From: DASVRZ01 sp038230215
GTDB lineage: Bacteria; Verrucomicrobiota; Verrucomicrobiia; Chthoniobacterales; DASVRZ01
DNA: 64,000 bases
NCBI GenBank assembly: GCA_038230215.1
Contig: JBBRNR010000001.1
Span: 62,001-126,000 of the forward strand
Direction of reading: 5' to 3'
Shown: piece by piece, positions 1-9,900 of the stretch
How the letters are laid out: every line of letters begins with the position of its first letter
Position numbering within the stretch: position 1 is the first letter of the stretch
The notes under the pieces: model-generated
What the model was told of the DNA's origin: nothing
Seen by the model: only the letters and a program-made list of their open reading frames with translations
The model's database searches: none
Position numbers and translations under genes: made by a program

Positions 1-1204
1 TGTTGCCGTAAGAGACGCCGCCCGAGCAGTTGAAATGATCGTTCCCATGGCCTGCCTTCAAGCCGGCGAGCGCGATGGGAAGTTTGTAAGTCGAGCCCGG
101 CGCGTAAGCGCTGATCGCCCGATTGGTCAGCGGATCGGCGTCCGCCTCCTTGAGCGAGGTCCAATTTTTCGTGGAGATGCTGGGGATAAAATTGTTCGGA
201 TTGTAGGAAGGCACGGAGACCATCGCGAGGATTTCGCCATTGTTTGGATCGACGACCACCACAGCTCCACGCCCCACTCCTTTTTGCAATTTGCCGTCGG
301 CATTGGTATAAACCGCATCTCGCATGGCTTTCTCGGCTATGTATTGGATTTTGGCGTCGATAGTTAGATAAACATCTGACCCGCGTTGCGGCGGATCCTG
401 GCGAATCTCGCCTTCGATCTGGCCCTTGACGTTTTTCTTCAGCACGCGCGCGCCAGGTGCTCCCTTGAGGAGTTCGTCTTGGGTTTTTTCCAGATTGGTC
501 CGGCCTTGGACGTCGGCTTCATAATAGGTAAAATCGTCGATGTCGGGTTGGGCAGAAATGTCGCGCGGCTCTCCGACATAGCCAAGAATTTGGGCCGCGA
601 GTGCGCCGTAAACGTATTCGCGCACAGGCTTCTGGCCGACTTTGATGCCGGGCAAGCCGATGTCGCGCTCGGCGTATTTGGCGAAGGTCGGGAAATCGAC
701 ATCCTGCCGATAGGTAAATGGCACGAGTTGCTTGGTCTTGTAGTGAACGCGGAGTTTGTTGGTGCTGTAAGGCTCGTCGAGTTGCAGTTCGCGGAGTCGC
801 GGTTGAATGGCCGTGTCGATGATTGTGACGATGTCCGTTTCCTCCTTGACCTGGGCGCGTCCGTTGCCGTCGGCCTTTTCATATTTCAACTTCGGAACGT
901 CATGGTTTTCCTTTTTGTAGCTTTGCACCATGGCCGGCAGGAGGAAATCGACCTCGTAGCTGGCGCGATTACGAACGAGGGAAAGTCCGTTGCGATCCTT
1001 GATTTCGCCGCGAACGGACGGAATCCGGACGGTGACTTGCGAGCTGTTGAGAATTTGTCGCGTATAGTAGTCGCACTTCAAGATCTGGACGTTCCACATC
1101 TGCGCGACGAGCAGGCCAAACGCGATCAAAAATAGCATCGCCAGAACATGCACTCGCAGTAGCGGCTTGCGTGCGGCATCGGCTTCTGTGTGACGACGGG
1201 CCAT
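1..1204 (-). CDS. mrdA: Penicillin-binding protein 2 (partial, C-terminus beyond window)
   Basis: Transpeptidase that crosslinks peptidoglycan during cell elongation, working with MreBCD and RodA. About 401 codons are visible on the minus strand; the 3' part lies outside the window. The N-terminus (MARRHTEADAARK) leads into one membrane anchor (about residues 15-35), then the PBP dimerisation region with PSVRGEIKDRNG. Near residue 370 the catalytic SxxK motif appears as PGSTYKL, just before the window edge. The start ATG overlaps the mreD stop by one base (TAATG), so translation is probably coupled. It is the last visible gene of the mreB-mreC-mreD-mrdA operon. Family assignment is firm; the remaining transpeptidase motifs cannot be seen. 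Confidence 0.93.
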   Translation of the reverse strand, partial: MARRHTEADAARKPLLRVHVLAMLFLIAFGLLVAQMWNVQILKCDYYTRQILNSSQVTVRIPSVRGEIKDRNGLSLVRNRASYEVDFLLPAMVQSYKKENHDVPKLKYEKADGNGRAQVKEETDIVTIIDTAIQPRLRELQLDEPYSTNKLRVHYKTKQLVPFTYRQDVDFPTFAKYAERDIGLPGIKVGQKPVREYVYGALAAQILGYVGEPRDISAQPDIDDFTYYEADVQGRTNLEKTQDELLKGAPGARVLKKNVKGQIEGEIRQDPPQRGSDVYLTIDAKIQYIAEKAMRDAVYTNADGKLQKGVGRGAVVVVDPNNGEILAMVSVPSYNPNNFIPSISTKNWTSLKEADADPLTNRAISAYAPGSTYKLPIALAGLKAGHGNDHFNCSGGVSYGN

Positions 1205-1755
1205 TAGCCAAGCTCCTCAAAAAACGGCGCGTCCGGTTCGTAACGCACAACCAAGGCGAGGCGTCCCAGTAGCCAATAAATCACCGGACTCAGCAGCATG
1301 GCGACAAAGCCCGCCCCGAGAGTCAGCCACCAGACGCTCGGTGGAAACACCGCGTGGTGGCGGCGGAAGATGATGGCTAGATATTCGACCAGCAAAATGC
1401 AGGCGGTAAAAATCCCCGTCATCAGACAATGAATCTCCCACCTTCCTCTTAAAAATAACGGCCTAAACCCATGCATCATTGACCCTAGTATCGAATAAAT
1501 GATTATCGACCAGCCGAGGGAGATTTCAACCGAGGAGTCCACGACTTGGACGGAAAAAAGATCCCACATCAGGCCGCAACAAAACGTCAAAACCATTGCA
1601 GCCGGATACGGCAACGCCAGCGCACCATAGAACATGACGATCGGCATCAACTGCACTTGCGCGCCGTGCAACCACGGCAGCGGCGGGATGAAAATTTGTA
1701 AAACCAGCGCGGCAAAGCTGCAAAGCACGAGCAGAAAAAGGTAGAGGATGACCAT
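1204..1755 (-). CDS. mreD: Rod shape-determining protein MreD
   Basis: Integral membrane component of the elongasome. The 183-residue product is almost entirely hydrophobic, with about five membrane segments (for example LYLFLLVLCSFAALVLQIF at the N-terminus and GAGFVAMLLSPVIYWLLG near the C-terminus). MreD proteins are poorly conserved, so the call rests on size, membrane topology and position between mreC and mrdA. Two bases separate it from the mreC stop and it overlaps mrdA by one base, so it belongs to a coupled operon. Confidence 0.88.
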   Translation of the reverse strand: MVILYLFLLVLCSFAALVLQIFIPPLPWLHGAQVQLMPIVMFYGALALPYPAAMVLTFCCGLMWDLFSVQVVDSSVEISLGWSIIIYSILGSMMHGFRPLFLRGRWEIHCLMTGIFTACILLVEYLAIIFRRHHAVFPPSVWWLTLGAGFVAMLLSPVIYWLLGRLALVVRYEPDAPFFEELG

Positions 1756-1757
1756 GG

Positions 1758-2558
1758 CTATCCTCCAATGATGACAAAGACATCTTCGATTTCCGATAGA
1801 TCGACGGCGGGCATCAACAACGCCTGTGTATCCAAGTCGCGATGATGCGTGGACTTGACGGTGCCGATGAGCAGGCCCGATGGAAAGACGCCGCCGATGC
1901 CAGAACTGTAAATTTTTTGCCCAACCGAAAACTGCGCTTCTTTGGAAAGAAAATTGAGCGCCAGTAAGGGAGACATCGCCTCGGAGACTTGAGCGCCCTG
2001 CACCACACCCTGGTCACGGGAACCTTCCACGTCGGCAGCGATTTGCAGCCGCTCGTCGGTAATGAGGATGACCTCGGAAATCGTGGCAGAGACTACGGTT
2101 GTTTTCCCGACAATTCCCTCGTCCGTCACCACGGGCATGTCGGGTTTCAGTCCTTTGTTACTCCCGCAGTCGATGGTAAAACTGTTCAGCCAGGTGCCCG
2201 CCTCTCGCGTGACGATTCGTGCCGGGACCAATTTATAGACAGCCCGTTCGCGGTAATTTAAAGCTCGGCGCAGGCGGTTGTTGTCATCTTCGAGATTACG
2301 CAAGGTGAGGTTGATCGCCTTCAGATTTTTGTTCTCAATGAGCAACCGCTGGTTGTCCCTCTCAAGCTGGTCGAGAGACTTTAAGCCCGTAGTCACTGTG
2401 GTCACCTGATTTTGGACCAGGGCACCAGTCTTTAGAAAAGGCGACACCGCCTGTAAAAACGCGCCTTTCACAGCCTGCACGCGCTTCGGTCCCAGCGTTA
2501 GCAAACTCACAGTCAAAATGAGCAGAACCGCCAGGACAACGATGTTAATCGGCTTCAA
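1758..2558 (-). CDS. mreC: Rod shape-determining protein MreC
   Basis: Periplasmic scaffold of the elongation complex that links MreB/MreD to PBP2. The 266-residue protein has an N-terminal membrane anchor (IVVLAVLLILTVSLLTLG), a coiled coil around residues 60-95 (QLERDNQRLLIENKNLK), then the two beta-barrel MreC domain with conserved ARIVTREAGTWLNSFTID and DEGIVGKTTVVS. It lies 25 bp downstream of mreB and directly upstream of mreD, the standard order. Confidence 0.95.
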   Translation of the reverse strand: MKPINIVVLAVLLILTVSLLTLGPKRVQAVKGAFLQAVSPFLKTGALVQNQVTTVTTGLKSLDQLERDNQRLLIENKNLKAINLTLRNLEDDNNRLRRALNYRERAVYKLVPARIVTREAGTWLNSFTIDCGSNKGLKPDMPVVTDEGIVGKTTVVSATISEVILITDERLQIAADVEGSRDQGVVQGAQVSEAMSPLLALNFLSKEAQFSVGQKIYSSGIGGVFPSGLLIGTVKSTHHRDLDTQALLMPAVDLSEIEDVFVIIGG

Positions 2559-2583
2559 AGCTCGACTTTCTGAAAATCAGAAA

Positions 2584-3621
2584 TTAGCGCCACTGACGCT
2601 CGTTGGTCGCGACTTGCTTGAGAAATTTAAGCTCGTTCAGGGCACGGCCAGTTCCCTCAGCCACGGCACTGAGAGGATCTTCCGCGACATGCACCGGCAG
2701 ACCGGTTTCTTCCATCAGCAATTTATCGAGCCCGCGGAGCAGAGCCCCGCCGCCAGCGAGAACAAGCCCGCGATCCACCAAATCGGCAGAAAGTTCTGGC
2801 GGACAACGTTCCAAAGTCACGCGCACCGAATCCACAATCGTGGAAATCGGCTCCATCAACGCCTCGCGCACTTCCTGCGAAGTGAGCATGAGGGTTTTCG
2901 GAAGACCGGCGACCAAGTCGCGGCCTTTGACTTCCATGCTGGTCTCTTTTTCCTGGGGATAAGCCGAGCCGATCTTGATTTTGATTTCCTCGGCGGTGCG
3001 CTCGCCAATCATGAGATTGTAGGCGCGCTTCATATATTGAATGATCGCCTCGTCGAGTTCATCGCCCGCCACCCGGACGCTGCGGCTGAAAACAATGCCG
3101 GAGAGTGAAATCAAAGCCACCTCGGTGGTTCCTCCGCCAATGTCGATAATCATGTTTCCCGCCGCATCCTGAACAGGCAATCCAACCCCGATCGCTGCCG
3201 CCATCGGCTCCTCGATAAGATAGACCTCCCGGGCACCTGCATGAGTGGCGGAATCTTTCACCGCCCGCTTTTCCACCTCCGTAATGCCAGAGGGAACCGC
3301 AATAACCACCCGCGGTCGCACCATTTTCCGGCGATTGTGCACCTTGCTGATGAAATGGCGCAGCATCGCCTCAGTAATCTCGAAGTCGGCGATCACACCA
3401 TCCTTCAAAGGTCGGATGGCGACGATATTGCCGGGAGTTCGCCCCAACATTCGCTTGGCTTCATCCCCGACAGCCAACACTTTATTGGTGCCAGCCTGGA
3501 CCGCCACCACTGACGGCTCGCGCAGAACGATGCCGTGGTCTCTCACATATACCAGTGTGTTTGCTGTCCCGAGGTCAATCCCGACGTCATTGGAAAAGAA
3601 TCCCAAAATACCATTAAACAT
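2584..3621 (-). CDS. mreB: Rod shape-determining actin homologue MreB
   Basis: Actin-like ATPase that forms membrane-bound filaments directing lateral wall synthesis. The 345-residue product has the usual length and all phosphate/connect motifs: GIDLGTANTLVYVRDHGIVL at the N-terminus, DIGGGTTEVALIS in the middle and VLAGGGALLRGLD near the C-terminus. First gene of the minus-strand mre operon. The 217 bp upstream (3622-3838) contains no gene and presumably holds the operon promoter. Confidence 0.97.
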   Translation of the reverse strand: MFNGILGFFSNDVGIDLGTANTLVYVRDHGIVLREPSVVAVQAGTNKVLAVGDEAKRMLGRTPGNIVAIRPLKDGVIADFEITEAMLRHFISKVHNRRKMVRPRVVIAVPSGITEVEKRAVKDSATHAGAREVYLIEEPMAAAIGVGLPVQDAAGNMIIDIGGGTTEVALISLSGIVFSRSVRVAGDELDEAIIQYMKRAYNLMIGERTAEEIKIKIGSAYPQEKETSMEVKGRDLVAGLPKTLMLTSQEVREALMEPISTIVDSVRVTLERCPPELSADLVDRGLVLAGGGALLRGLDKLLMEETGLPVHVAEDPLSAVAEGTGRALNELKFLKQVATNERQWR

Positions 3622-3838
3622 TAAAAAAACGAGTTAAATTTATATTGCGACAGGTGGTGTAGTTAGCGTGAGAAGTTTATCTCGGACACTTCGTGGGACA
3701 CGGCAAAATGGCTACCTGTTTAGTGTGAACCTGTTATGTAGGCGTGAGCAGTCTCGGGCGTCAAGGTAAAGGTGAACACAATGACACTATTTTCTCGGAA
3801 AACGCCTTGGAAACTCTCTCGCAAATGACTTCAGACAC

Positions 3839-4660
3839 TTGAAACAATCCTTCCACATCAGAGTCTTGGAAGTCTTTCAGTCTCTCTTTTTTTATGGAGC
3901 CAGCGGACTCGTGGCCTTCGGCTGTTATCTCAACTCAGAAATGGGAGTCCGCACCTCCTACTATCCCGTGCTTTGGTTTGCCGGCGGGATGTTTGTTTAC
4001 AACCTCGACCGATGGATTCCAGACCCAGCCGATCCGATCAATGTCCCAGGGAGGGCGAGATTCGCGCGCACCAGAAAATGGCTGATTAAGCTCTCGCTCT
4101 CGGTGCTCGTCCTGATCCCGGGTTGTGAAAAAAACTGGCTGCTGCTGTGTTTGACAGGCATAGCCGCCGTGGTCTCAGCCTTTTACTGCATCATTCCACC
4201 GGGGTTTTCCGGCCGGATCAAAGATTCACCCGTGTTGAAATGGCTGATGCCTCCGGTCGTGGTCCTTGCCACTTTAACCATTCCCATTTGGATCAAAGTC
4301 GAGAATTGGGCGCTTTTGTTGCATCACTGGCCGCTGCTCGGTGGCGTTTTTGTTGCTCTGCTTACGAATATTTTACTTTTCGATCAACGGGACGCCGCAG
4401 GAGACACCTCATCAGGAGTCAGAACGATCGCAAACCGGCTTGCGCCTAAAAATCTTCTTCGTCTGCTTCTGGTGATGATGGCGTTACAAGTCGGCTTTCT
4501 TATTTTTGAGCCACATTGGGGAATGGTCATTTTTACCCTTTACGTGGGTGGCTTGGTCGGATTACTCCAGCAGAAAAAGCGACCCGAATTTTATGACTGG
4601 GCGGTGGACGGCATGTTGTTTGTCCCGCTGATTGTGAAATGTTTTGAAAGACTCGGCTGA
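3839..4660 (+). CDS. UbiA-like prenyltransferase-family membrane protein
   Basis: A 273-residue polytopic membrane protein. It carries two aspartate-rich motifs in the UbiA arrangement: NLDRWIPDPADP (about residues 55-66) and FDQRDAAGDTSSG (about 180-192). These motifs bind the Mg-prenyl diphosphate in UbiA enzymes, but the first is not the exact NxxxDxxxD form and the acceptor cannot be deduced. The frame opens with TTG at 3839; no in-frame ATG lies nearby and no clear ribosome binding site is seen. No other quinone or heme gene is adjacent; ubiE lies 29 kb away. Confidence 0.7.
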   Translation: MKQSFHIRVLEVFQSLFFYGASGLVAFGCYLNSEMGVRTSYYPVLWFAGGMFVYNLDRWIPDPADPINVPGRARFARTRKWLIKLSLSVLVLIPGCEKNWLLLCLTGIAAVVSAFYCIIPPGFSGRIKDSPVLKWLMPPVVVLATLTIPIWIKVENWALLLHHWPLLGGVFVALLTNILLFDQRDAAGDTSSGVRTIANRLAPKNLLRLLLVMMALQVGFLIFEPHWGMVIFTLYVGGLVGLLQQKKRPEFYDWAVDGMLFVPLIVKCFERLG

Positions 4661-4772
4661 AGAACTTCGGCTTGCGCATGAGCCGCGAAGCGGGTTTCCG
4701 CATGATTTCTCCAGCTCCTGCCGCGTGCCCTTGTGGAATAAACCAGATCGGTGGTAATCTCCCGGCCCATTC

Positions 4773-5813
4773 ATGTTTTCCAAGCCAGCCACCGAGGAGC
4801 AAATCCGCGAACAACTTAAATCCATCAAATACCCCGGTTTTTCCCGCGACATCGTCTCCTTTGGCATCGTCCGGGACGTCACCCTCGATGGGAAAGACGT
4901 CACCATAAAGATGGCACTCGCCACCAACGACCCGGCCATTCCGCAGAAAATCCAGACCGACACCGAGACGGCGATCAAAGCCCTTTCCGGCGTGAGCAAA
5001 GTCAAAGTCGTCATCGACATTTCCGCTCCGCCCACCGCCAGCGCCACGGGAACGACCGCCATCCCGGGCATCCGGCACGTCATCGCCATTGCCAGTGGCA
5101 AGGGCGGCGTGGGTAAATCCACCGTCGCCTCGAATCTCGCCGCAGCCCTCGCCCTGCAAGGCGCCAGCGTCGGCCTTTGCGACTGCGATATGTATGGACC
5201 GAGCATGGCCATCATGTTTGGCGCGCGCGAACGACCCGCCGCGACGGACGAAAATCAGATCATCCCGCTGGAACGTTACGGCATCAAACTCATGTCGATG
5301 GGCTTCCTCCTCGACGACGATTCACCAGCCATCCTGCGCGGGCCGATGGTCACGCGTTACACCCAGCAATTTCTGCGTCAGGTGGAATGGGGCGAACTGG
5401 ATTTCCTCATCCTCGACCTCCCACCGGGCACGGGCGACATCCAGCTCACCATCGTGCAAACCGTCGCCCTCGCTGGCGCAGTCATCGTCACCACGCCGCA
5501 GGAAGTCGCGCTGATCGATGCGCGCAAAGCGGCGACCATGTTCCAAAAAGTCAACGTCCCGCTCCTCGGCCTCGTGGAAAACATGAGCTTCTTCCAATCG
5601 CCCAGCGACGGCAAACGCTACGACATCTTCGGCAACGGCGGCGGTCGCCGCGAAGCCACGCGCCTCGGCATCCCGTTTCTGGGAGAGATCCCCATCGACA
5701 TTTCCACGCGCGAAGCGGGCGACCGCGGCCAGCCCATCGTCCTGAGCGAACCGCAAAACCCAGCATCGCAAGCCTTGAGCGACATCGCCGGCCAGTTGCA
5801 CCGGCTGTTTTAA
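4773..5813 (+). CDS. apbC: Mrp/ApbC-family P-loop ATPase (Fe-S cluster carrier type)
   Basis: A 346-residue protein of the Mrp/ApbC/NBP35 family, which bind and transfer Fe-S clusters. Residues 1-85 form a DUF59/MIP18-type domain; a deviant Walker A (ASGKGGVGKSTVASNL) follows at about 107-122, then LDLPPGTGDIQLT (switch/Walker B). Full-length members normally carry a CxxC pair after ENMS that bridges a cluster at the dimer interface. Here that stretch reads ENMSFFQSPSDGKRYDIFG, so both cysteines are replaced (SPSD). The ATPase is intact, so this may be a non-canonical carrier or a chaperone. Confidence 0.9.
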   Translation: MFSKPATEEQIREQLKSIKYPGFSRDIVSFGIVRDVTLDGKDVTIKMALATNDPAIPQKIQTDTETAIKALSGVSKVKVVIDISAPPTASATGTTAIPGIRHVIAIASGKGGVGKSTVASNLAAALALQGASVGLCDCDMYGPSMAIMFGARERPAATDENQIIPLERYGIKLMSMGFLLDDDSPAILRGPMVTRYTQQFLRQVEWGELDFLILDLPPGTGDIQLTIVQTVALAGAVIVTTPQEVALIDARKAATMFQKVNVPLLGLVENMSFFQSPSDGKRYDIFGNGGGRREATRLGIPFLGEIPIDISTREAGDRGQPIVLSEPQNPASQALSDIAGQLHRLF

Positions 5814-5884
5814 TCGTCCCGCTCCACCTCTGGGAGGGAACGGACATGCCATTGCAACCCTGTCAATAAGTGACGGGGTCGCCG

Positions 5885-6373
5885 CTACGTTTGATTAAGA
5901 GCAAAGATTTCCTCAAGTTCCTCTGTTCCCACAATTGACTCGTAATGTGCTAAGACTTCATTCCGATCCACGGATTTAAGCTTTAGGCCGATAACAGCTA
6001 GCGCAAATGCTCCATCTTCGTCGAATTGGAGGACTGACCAGCCAAGTCCACCCGTAAACTCACAGTTTGGCCAACGGGCAATCCAACGGGGATAGCTATA
6101 TATCTTTCCACTTCGCTTTTTCACGATGCCTTTAGAGCGAAAAACTCCAACTTTCCCCGAAATGTTCCGTTTCGTCATTCTTCCTTCCCGCGGAATTTCA
6201 GGCGGCAGATCTTTAATGAAAGAGCGAATCCACCTTCGTCCGGCTGCCTCAGCCTTTTCCCAACTACCATATTTTTTAAGAGTGAAGTAGCGGAGGTGAA
6301 GCTCCCTCTGCCGCATAACGCTAGCCTTCACACATTTCTCCTTCACGTTTCGACACACATGCTTTGCGCTCAT
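5885..6373 (-). CDS. Small AP2-like DNA-binding-type protein
   Basis: A 162-residue basic protein. The middle part, beginning NISGKVGVFRS and continuing with IARWPNCEFTGGLGWS and then AFALAVIGLKLKSVDR, resembles bacterial AP2-type beta-sheet DNA-binding domains (N-[TI]-S-G-x-x-G-V, then W-x-A-x-W, then a helix). This is recognised by pattern, not by search. The N-terminal third is rich in Lys/Arg. It points convergently at apbC and has no obvious operon partner. Function is unknown. Confidence 0.5.
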   Translation of the reverse strand: MSAKHVCRNVKEKCVKASVMRQRELHLRYFTLKKYGSWEKAEAAGRRWIRSFIKDLPPEIPREGRMTKRNISGKVGVFRSKGIVKKRSGKIYSYPRWIARWPNCEFTGGLGWSVLQFDEDGAFALAVIGLKLKSVDRNEVLAHYESIVGTEELEEIFALNQT

Positions 6374-6527
6374 TTACTCATTTAGGCTAAAGAAGCTGAG
6401 TTGAGGAGCTTTTTCCAAATACCGCATCGAGCCGCAGTTTCAGATAATGACTCGCGCGTCGCAGTGGAAATAGAGTGAGCCGGCGTTCTTGAAGACGGAG
6501 TTCCGAGGGGCTGGGCAAAAGGGATTT

Positions 6528-6630
6528 GTCACACGGAGGCACGGAGAAGACACGGAGAAATGGGGGAAATTGCTGAGTCTTGGGCTGTGGGGTTCTTTCC
6601 TCCGTGTCCCTCCGTGCCTCCGTGTGAACT
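6528..6630. repeat. Inverted repeat of the cacggaggcacggag type
   Basis: Left arm 6528-6560 (cacggaggcacggag then acacggag) and right arm 6597-6629 (ctccgtgcctccgtg) are near-perfect inverted copies separated by about 36 bp. The transcript would fold into a long hairpin. Arms made of short tccgtg/cacgga words look like a mobile or multicopy intergenic palindrome. It lies in the 590-bp gap between the AP2-like gene and the helicase gene. The short reading frames across it look non-genic. Confidence 0.7.
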
Positions 6631-6686
6631 TTTTTCAGGACAAGGGTTCGGGCTGTAAGTGCCCTGGATTCAAGCAGATTCAACAA

Positions 6687-6854
6687 ACGGACGAGTCGTT
6701 TTGGCAAACGGACTGGCGGATGTTGCCGACGGATCGGTCCTTTTGATAATCGGATCGGCGGCGGGATATAGCGGATCGGTCGTTTTCGGAAAGGGACCGG
6801 TCGGTTGAGGAAAAGGACGAGTCCGGCAGACGAAAGGAACGGCGGCTGAAGGAA
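6687..6854. repeat. Degenerate 21-bp tandem array (8 units)
   Basis: Eight consecutive units begin exactly 21 bp apart at 6687, 6708, 6729, 6750, 6771, 6792, 6813 and 6834. Each has a core close to acGGAtCGGtC followed by about ten variable bases ending in aa. No indel disturbs the register. Read in frame this gives heptads such as TDESFWQ, TDWRMLP, ADRSFSE and RDRSVEE, but two stops (tgataa) interrupt it, so it is not an intact gene. A similar array lies at 61080-61320. Confidence 0.7.
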
Positions 6855-6960
6855 TCGAACCTAAGGAGTTGCCTTCAGAAAAGCGATTGTATTCTTACCT
6901 TTCTGGAAAAAAACATTCCGGGGAAATGCGGATGCTCATCCGTGTATTTTTTAGCCCCCT

Positions 6961-9900
6961 GTGGATTTGTCTTCGTGTATATTGCCCGTCCGCGTTGTCA
7001 TTTTTGGCGACCGGAGTTTCATTCCTATCACCTCTGTGGCCACCTCCATTTCCGACCTTCGACTCACCACCCGTCAGCAGCACAATCTGGTTCAGCTCCG
7101 CAATAAAATCCCCAAGCTCCGCCAGCAGCGCGGACGGGAATTGTATCAAAGCGGCTCGAATCTTTCCCTCAAGCGCAGCGACAATCATCTCCCCGGCTCG
7201 ATGGGTTACGTCGCGATCGTGCGCGACATGGTGCGGCGCGAGGTCTTTATCGAGTTCCTCGGAAATGAGGTCAACGCCGACTGCGATTGCGAGGACGGCA
7301 CGCTCTGCAAACACTGCTACTGCGCCATCCAGTCGCTCCTCGCCAAAGCCAGCATCGAGGATCGGGCGGCGGATCGTCCGGCCAAGGAACTCATCGCCTC
7401 GCTGGAATCCGCCCATGCGCGGCGGCTGGTGGCAGTCGAGTTGGATTACATTGAGCGCATCGAAACGGCTTACGCCAACGCGAACAACAAAGCGGAGCTA
7501 ACCGTTTACGATCTGCGCGGGCTGCTCCCCGGTGCTTTTGGCGGCGGCGCGACTCGCGTGGAACTCTGGCCCGAGCCACCCACGTCGCTGATCGAGTTCT
7601 GGCACTATGTGGCCCATGCGATCAACTCGAAAAAGGGTTCCTACCCGCCGTTTCTCGACCTCGTCACCGACCCGGCTCTGATCGCCGACAAAGTGCGCGG
7701 GTGGTTGCGGCAAAAGCAAATCGCCACCTGGACCGAGACCTTTTCCCGCATGGCGGCCGACGACTCGGCCCAGCGCGTGCGCACGCTCGATCTGCGGATT
7801 CATATCGAAGTCGAATCCTTTTCCCTCGAATGCCGGCTCGACGGACTCTCCGAATTTACCCCGGTGAAGACGAAGGCTGTCCGCCAGTTGCAGGCCGACT
7901 TGGATGCCAATCTGCTCCATCTCACGCCGGAGGCCAGCGTGCTCTGGCCGCGGTTTGCCCCGATTCTGGACAACGACATATTCACCTGGCGCGAACCTGC
8001 CGCTCGCGCTGCGCTGGAGAACCTGTTGCGGATGCCGTTCATTCGACCGCAACTCGTCGCCCTCGATGGCGCGCCACTGGAGTTTCCAGCAGAGCCGTTG
8101 CGCTGGTCGATCACGGAAAATGAGGACGACTACGATCTCACTCTGGTGACGGCTGAGGGCCAGCCGCCGCTCCGGATTCTCGCGCGTTTCCCCGGTCGTC
8201 CAGCATTGTATCTCACGGCGCGCCAGGTGTTTGCCGGGCCGTTGATCAGCGAGGAATTTGCCAGCGCAGACTCGTTGCGCGTGCCAGCGGAGGCGCTCCA
8301 CAGCGTTTCCGGCATCCAGACCTTGCTCAAACTCGACGCGCCGCTGCCCGAGAAAATCGGCCAGCGCGTGCGGCGCATTCCGCTGCATCTCCGGCTCATC
8401 GCGGAACTTCACAAGCCGCGCAGCCCAAAATTCGGGAAGGAGACCGACCCGGAATATCTCCATCTCGCCGTGCATTCGGCGGATCAAGCCGGACGCGAGT
8501 TCAGCGAGTATCTCGGTGCTGGCTGGTCGCCGTTTATCGGAAAAAACAGACCGGAGTTGCAGTCGAATGACGAGTTTCTGGAAATCCTCGATCCGCGCAC
8601 GCTGCCGAATCCGGCTCCGATCCTCGATGCGCTCCCAGTTTCCTACGATGACGAGGCCGAGGTCTGGAGTTGCCGGATCACGCGGAAATTTCCCGAGCAA
8701 TTCTCCCACTGGCTGCAAAATCTCCCGCCCATTATTGCGCTCGACCTGGATGCGACTCTGGCTAGTTTCCGCGAGCGTCCGCTGACCGCGAAGTTCGATC
8801 TCGAAATTCTCGAATCGGGCGTGGACTGGTTCGACTTGCGTTCCACTCTAAAAATAGAGGACACCGATCTCACCCGCGACGAAATCACGCTACTCCTGAA
8901 GGCTGGCGGCGAATATGTCCGCCTCGGCACCAAGGGCTGGCGCAAACTCGCCTTTGAGCTTTCGCCCGAAGACGATGCCGCCCTCGCCCAGATCGGCCTC
9001 AGCGCGGCGGACCTCAATGGCGAGCCGCAGCGGATGCACGTTCTCCAGCTCGCCAGTGGCAACAAATCCCGCAGTCTTCTGCCCGACGACACCCTGGCCC
9101 GCATCGCCGAACGCGCCGCCGAGTTAAAGACCGCCGTTTCGCCACCCGTGCCGTCGAGCATCCAGGCGACTTTGCGCCCTTACCAGTTGGAGGGTTACCA
9201 CTTTCTATCCTATCTCGCCGCCAACACTTTCGGTGGCATCCTGGCCGATGACATGGGCTTGGGAAAAACTCTCCAGACCCTCGTCTGGCTCGCGTCGTTA
9301 CGGGAGGATGCCGAGCGCGCCGCCCGCACCAGCCTCGTCGTTTGCCCGAAATCCGTCACCGACAACTGGCTGGGCGAGGCCGAGCGCTTTTATCCCACGC
9401 TCAAAGTCGGCGTGTGGCGCGAAAAGGACGCCACGAAGCTCGCAAAATTCGTCAAAGATCACGACCTCGTCGTCCTGAATTACTCGCAACTCCGCTCGCA
9501 CGAGCTCGCCCTCGCGAACGTTCATTGGCTCACTGTCATTCTCGACGAGGGACAGTTTATTAAAAACCCCACGTCGCAAACTGCCCAGGCCGCACGCAAT
9601 CTCGTCTCCGATCACCGCCTCATCCTCACCGGCACCCCGATTGAAAACAAACTCCTCGACCTCTGGAGCCTGATGTCGTTCGCCATGCCCGGAATCCTCG
9701 GCACGCAGGGTCGATTCCAGGTTCTCTTCAACGAGAAAAAAGACGCGCTGGCCACCCGCCGACTCGCTGCGCGGGTACGTCCGTTTCTCCTGCGCCGTTC
9801 GAAAAAGGAAGTCGCCACCGACCTCCCCGACCGTATCGAGGAAGATCTCCATTGCGAAATGGAAGGCGACCAGTTGCATCGTTATCGCGCCGAACTCAAA

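Noticed and set aside
6841..6868. Minus strand reads like the 3' end of a tRNA (GGTTCGATTCC near GCCGCC)
   Set aside because: No acceptor, D or anticodon arm can be folded upstream, and the stretch falls in register with the 21-bp array, so the resemblance is accidental.
7498..8718. 406-codon ORF antisense to the SNF2 helicase
   Set aside because: Composition and position match a shadow of the GC-rich sense gene; no domain or start signal. Similar long antisense frames over mpl, lepA, lepB, the SPFH genes and the outer-membrane gene were dropped for the same reason.
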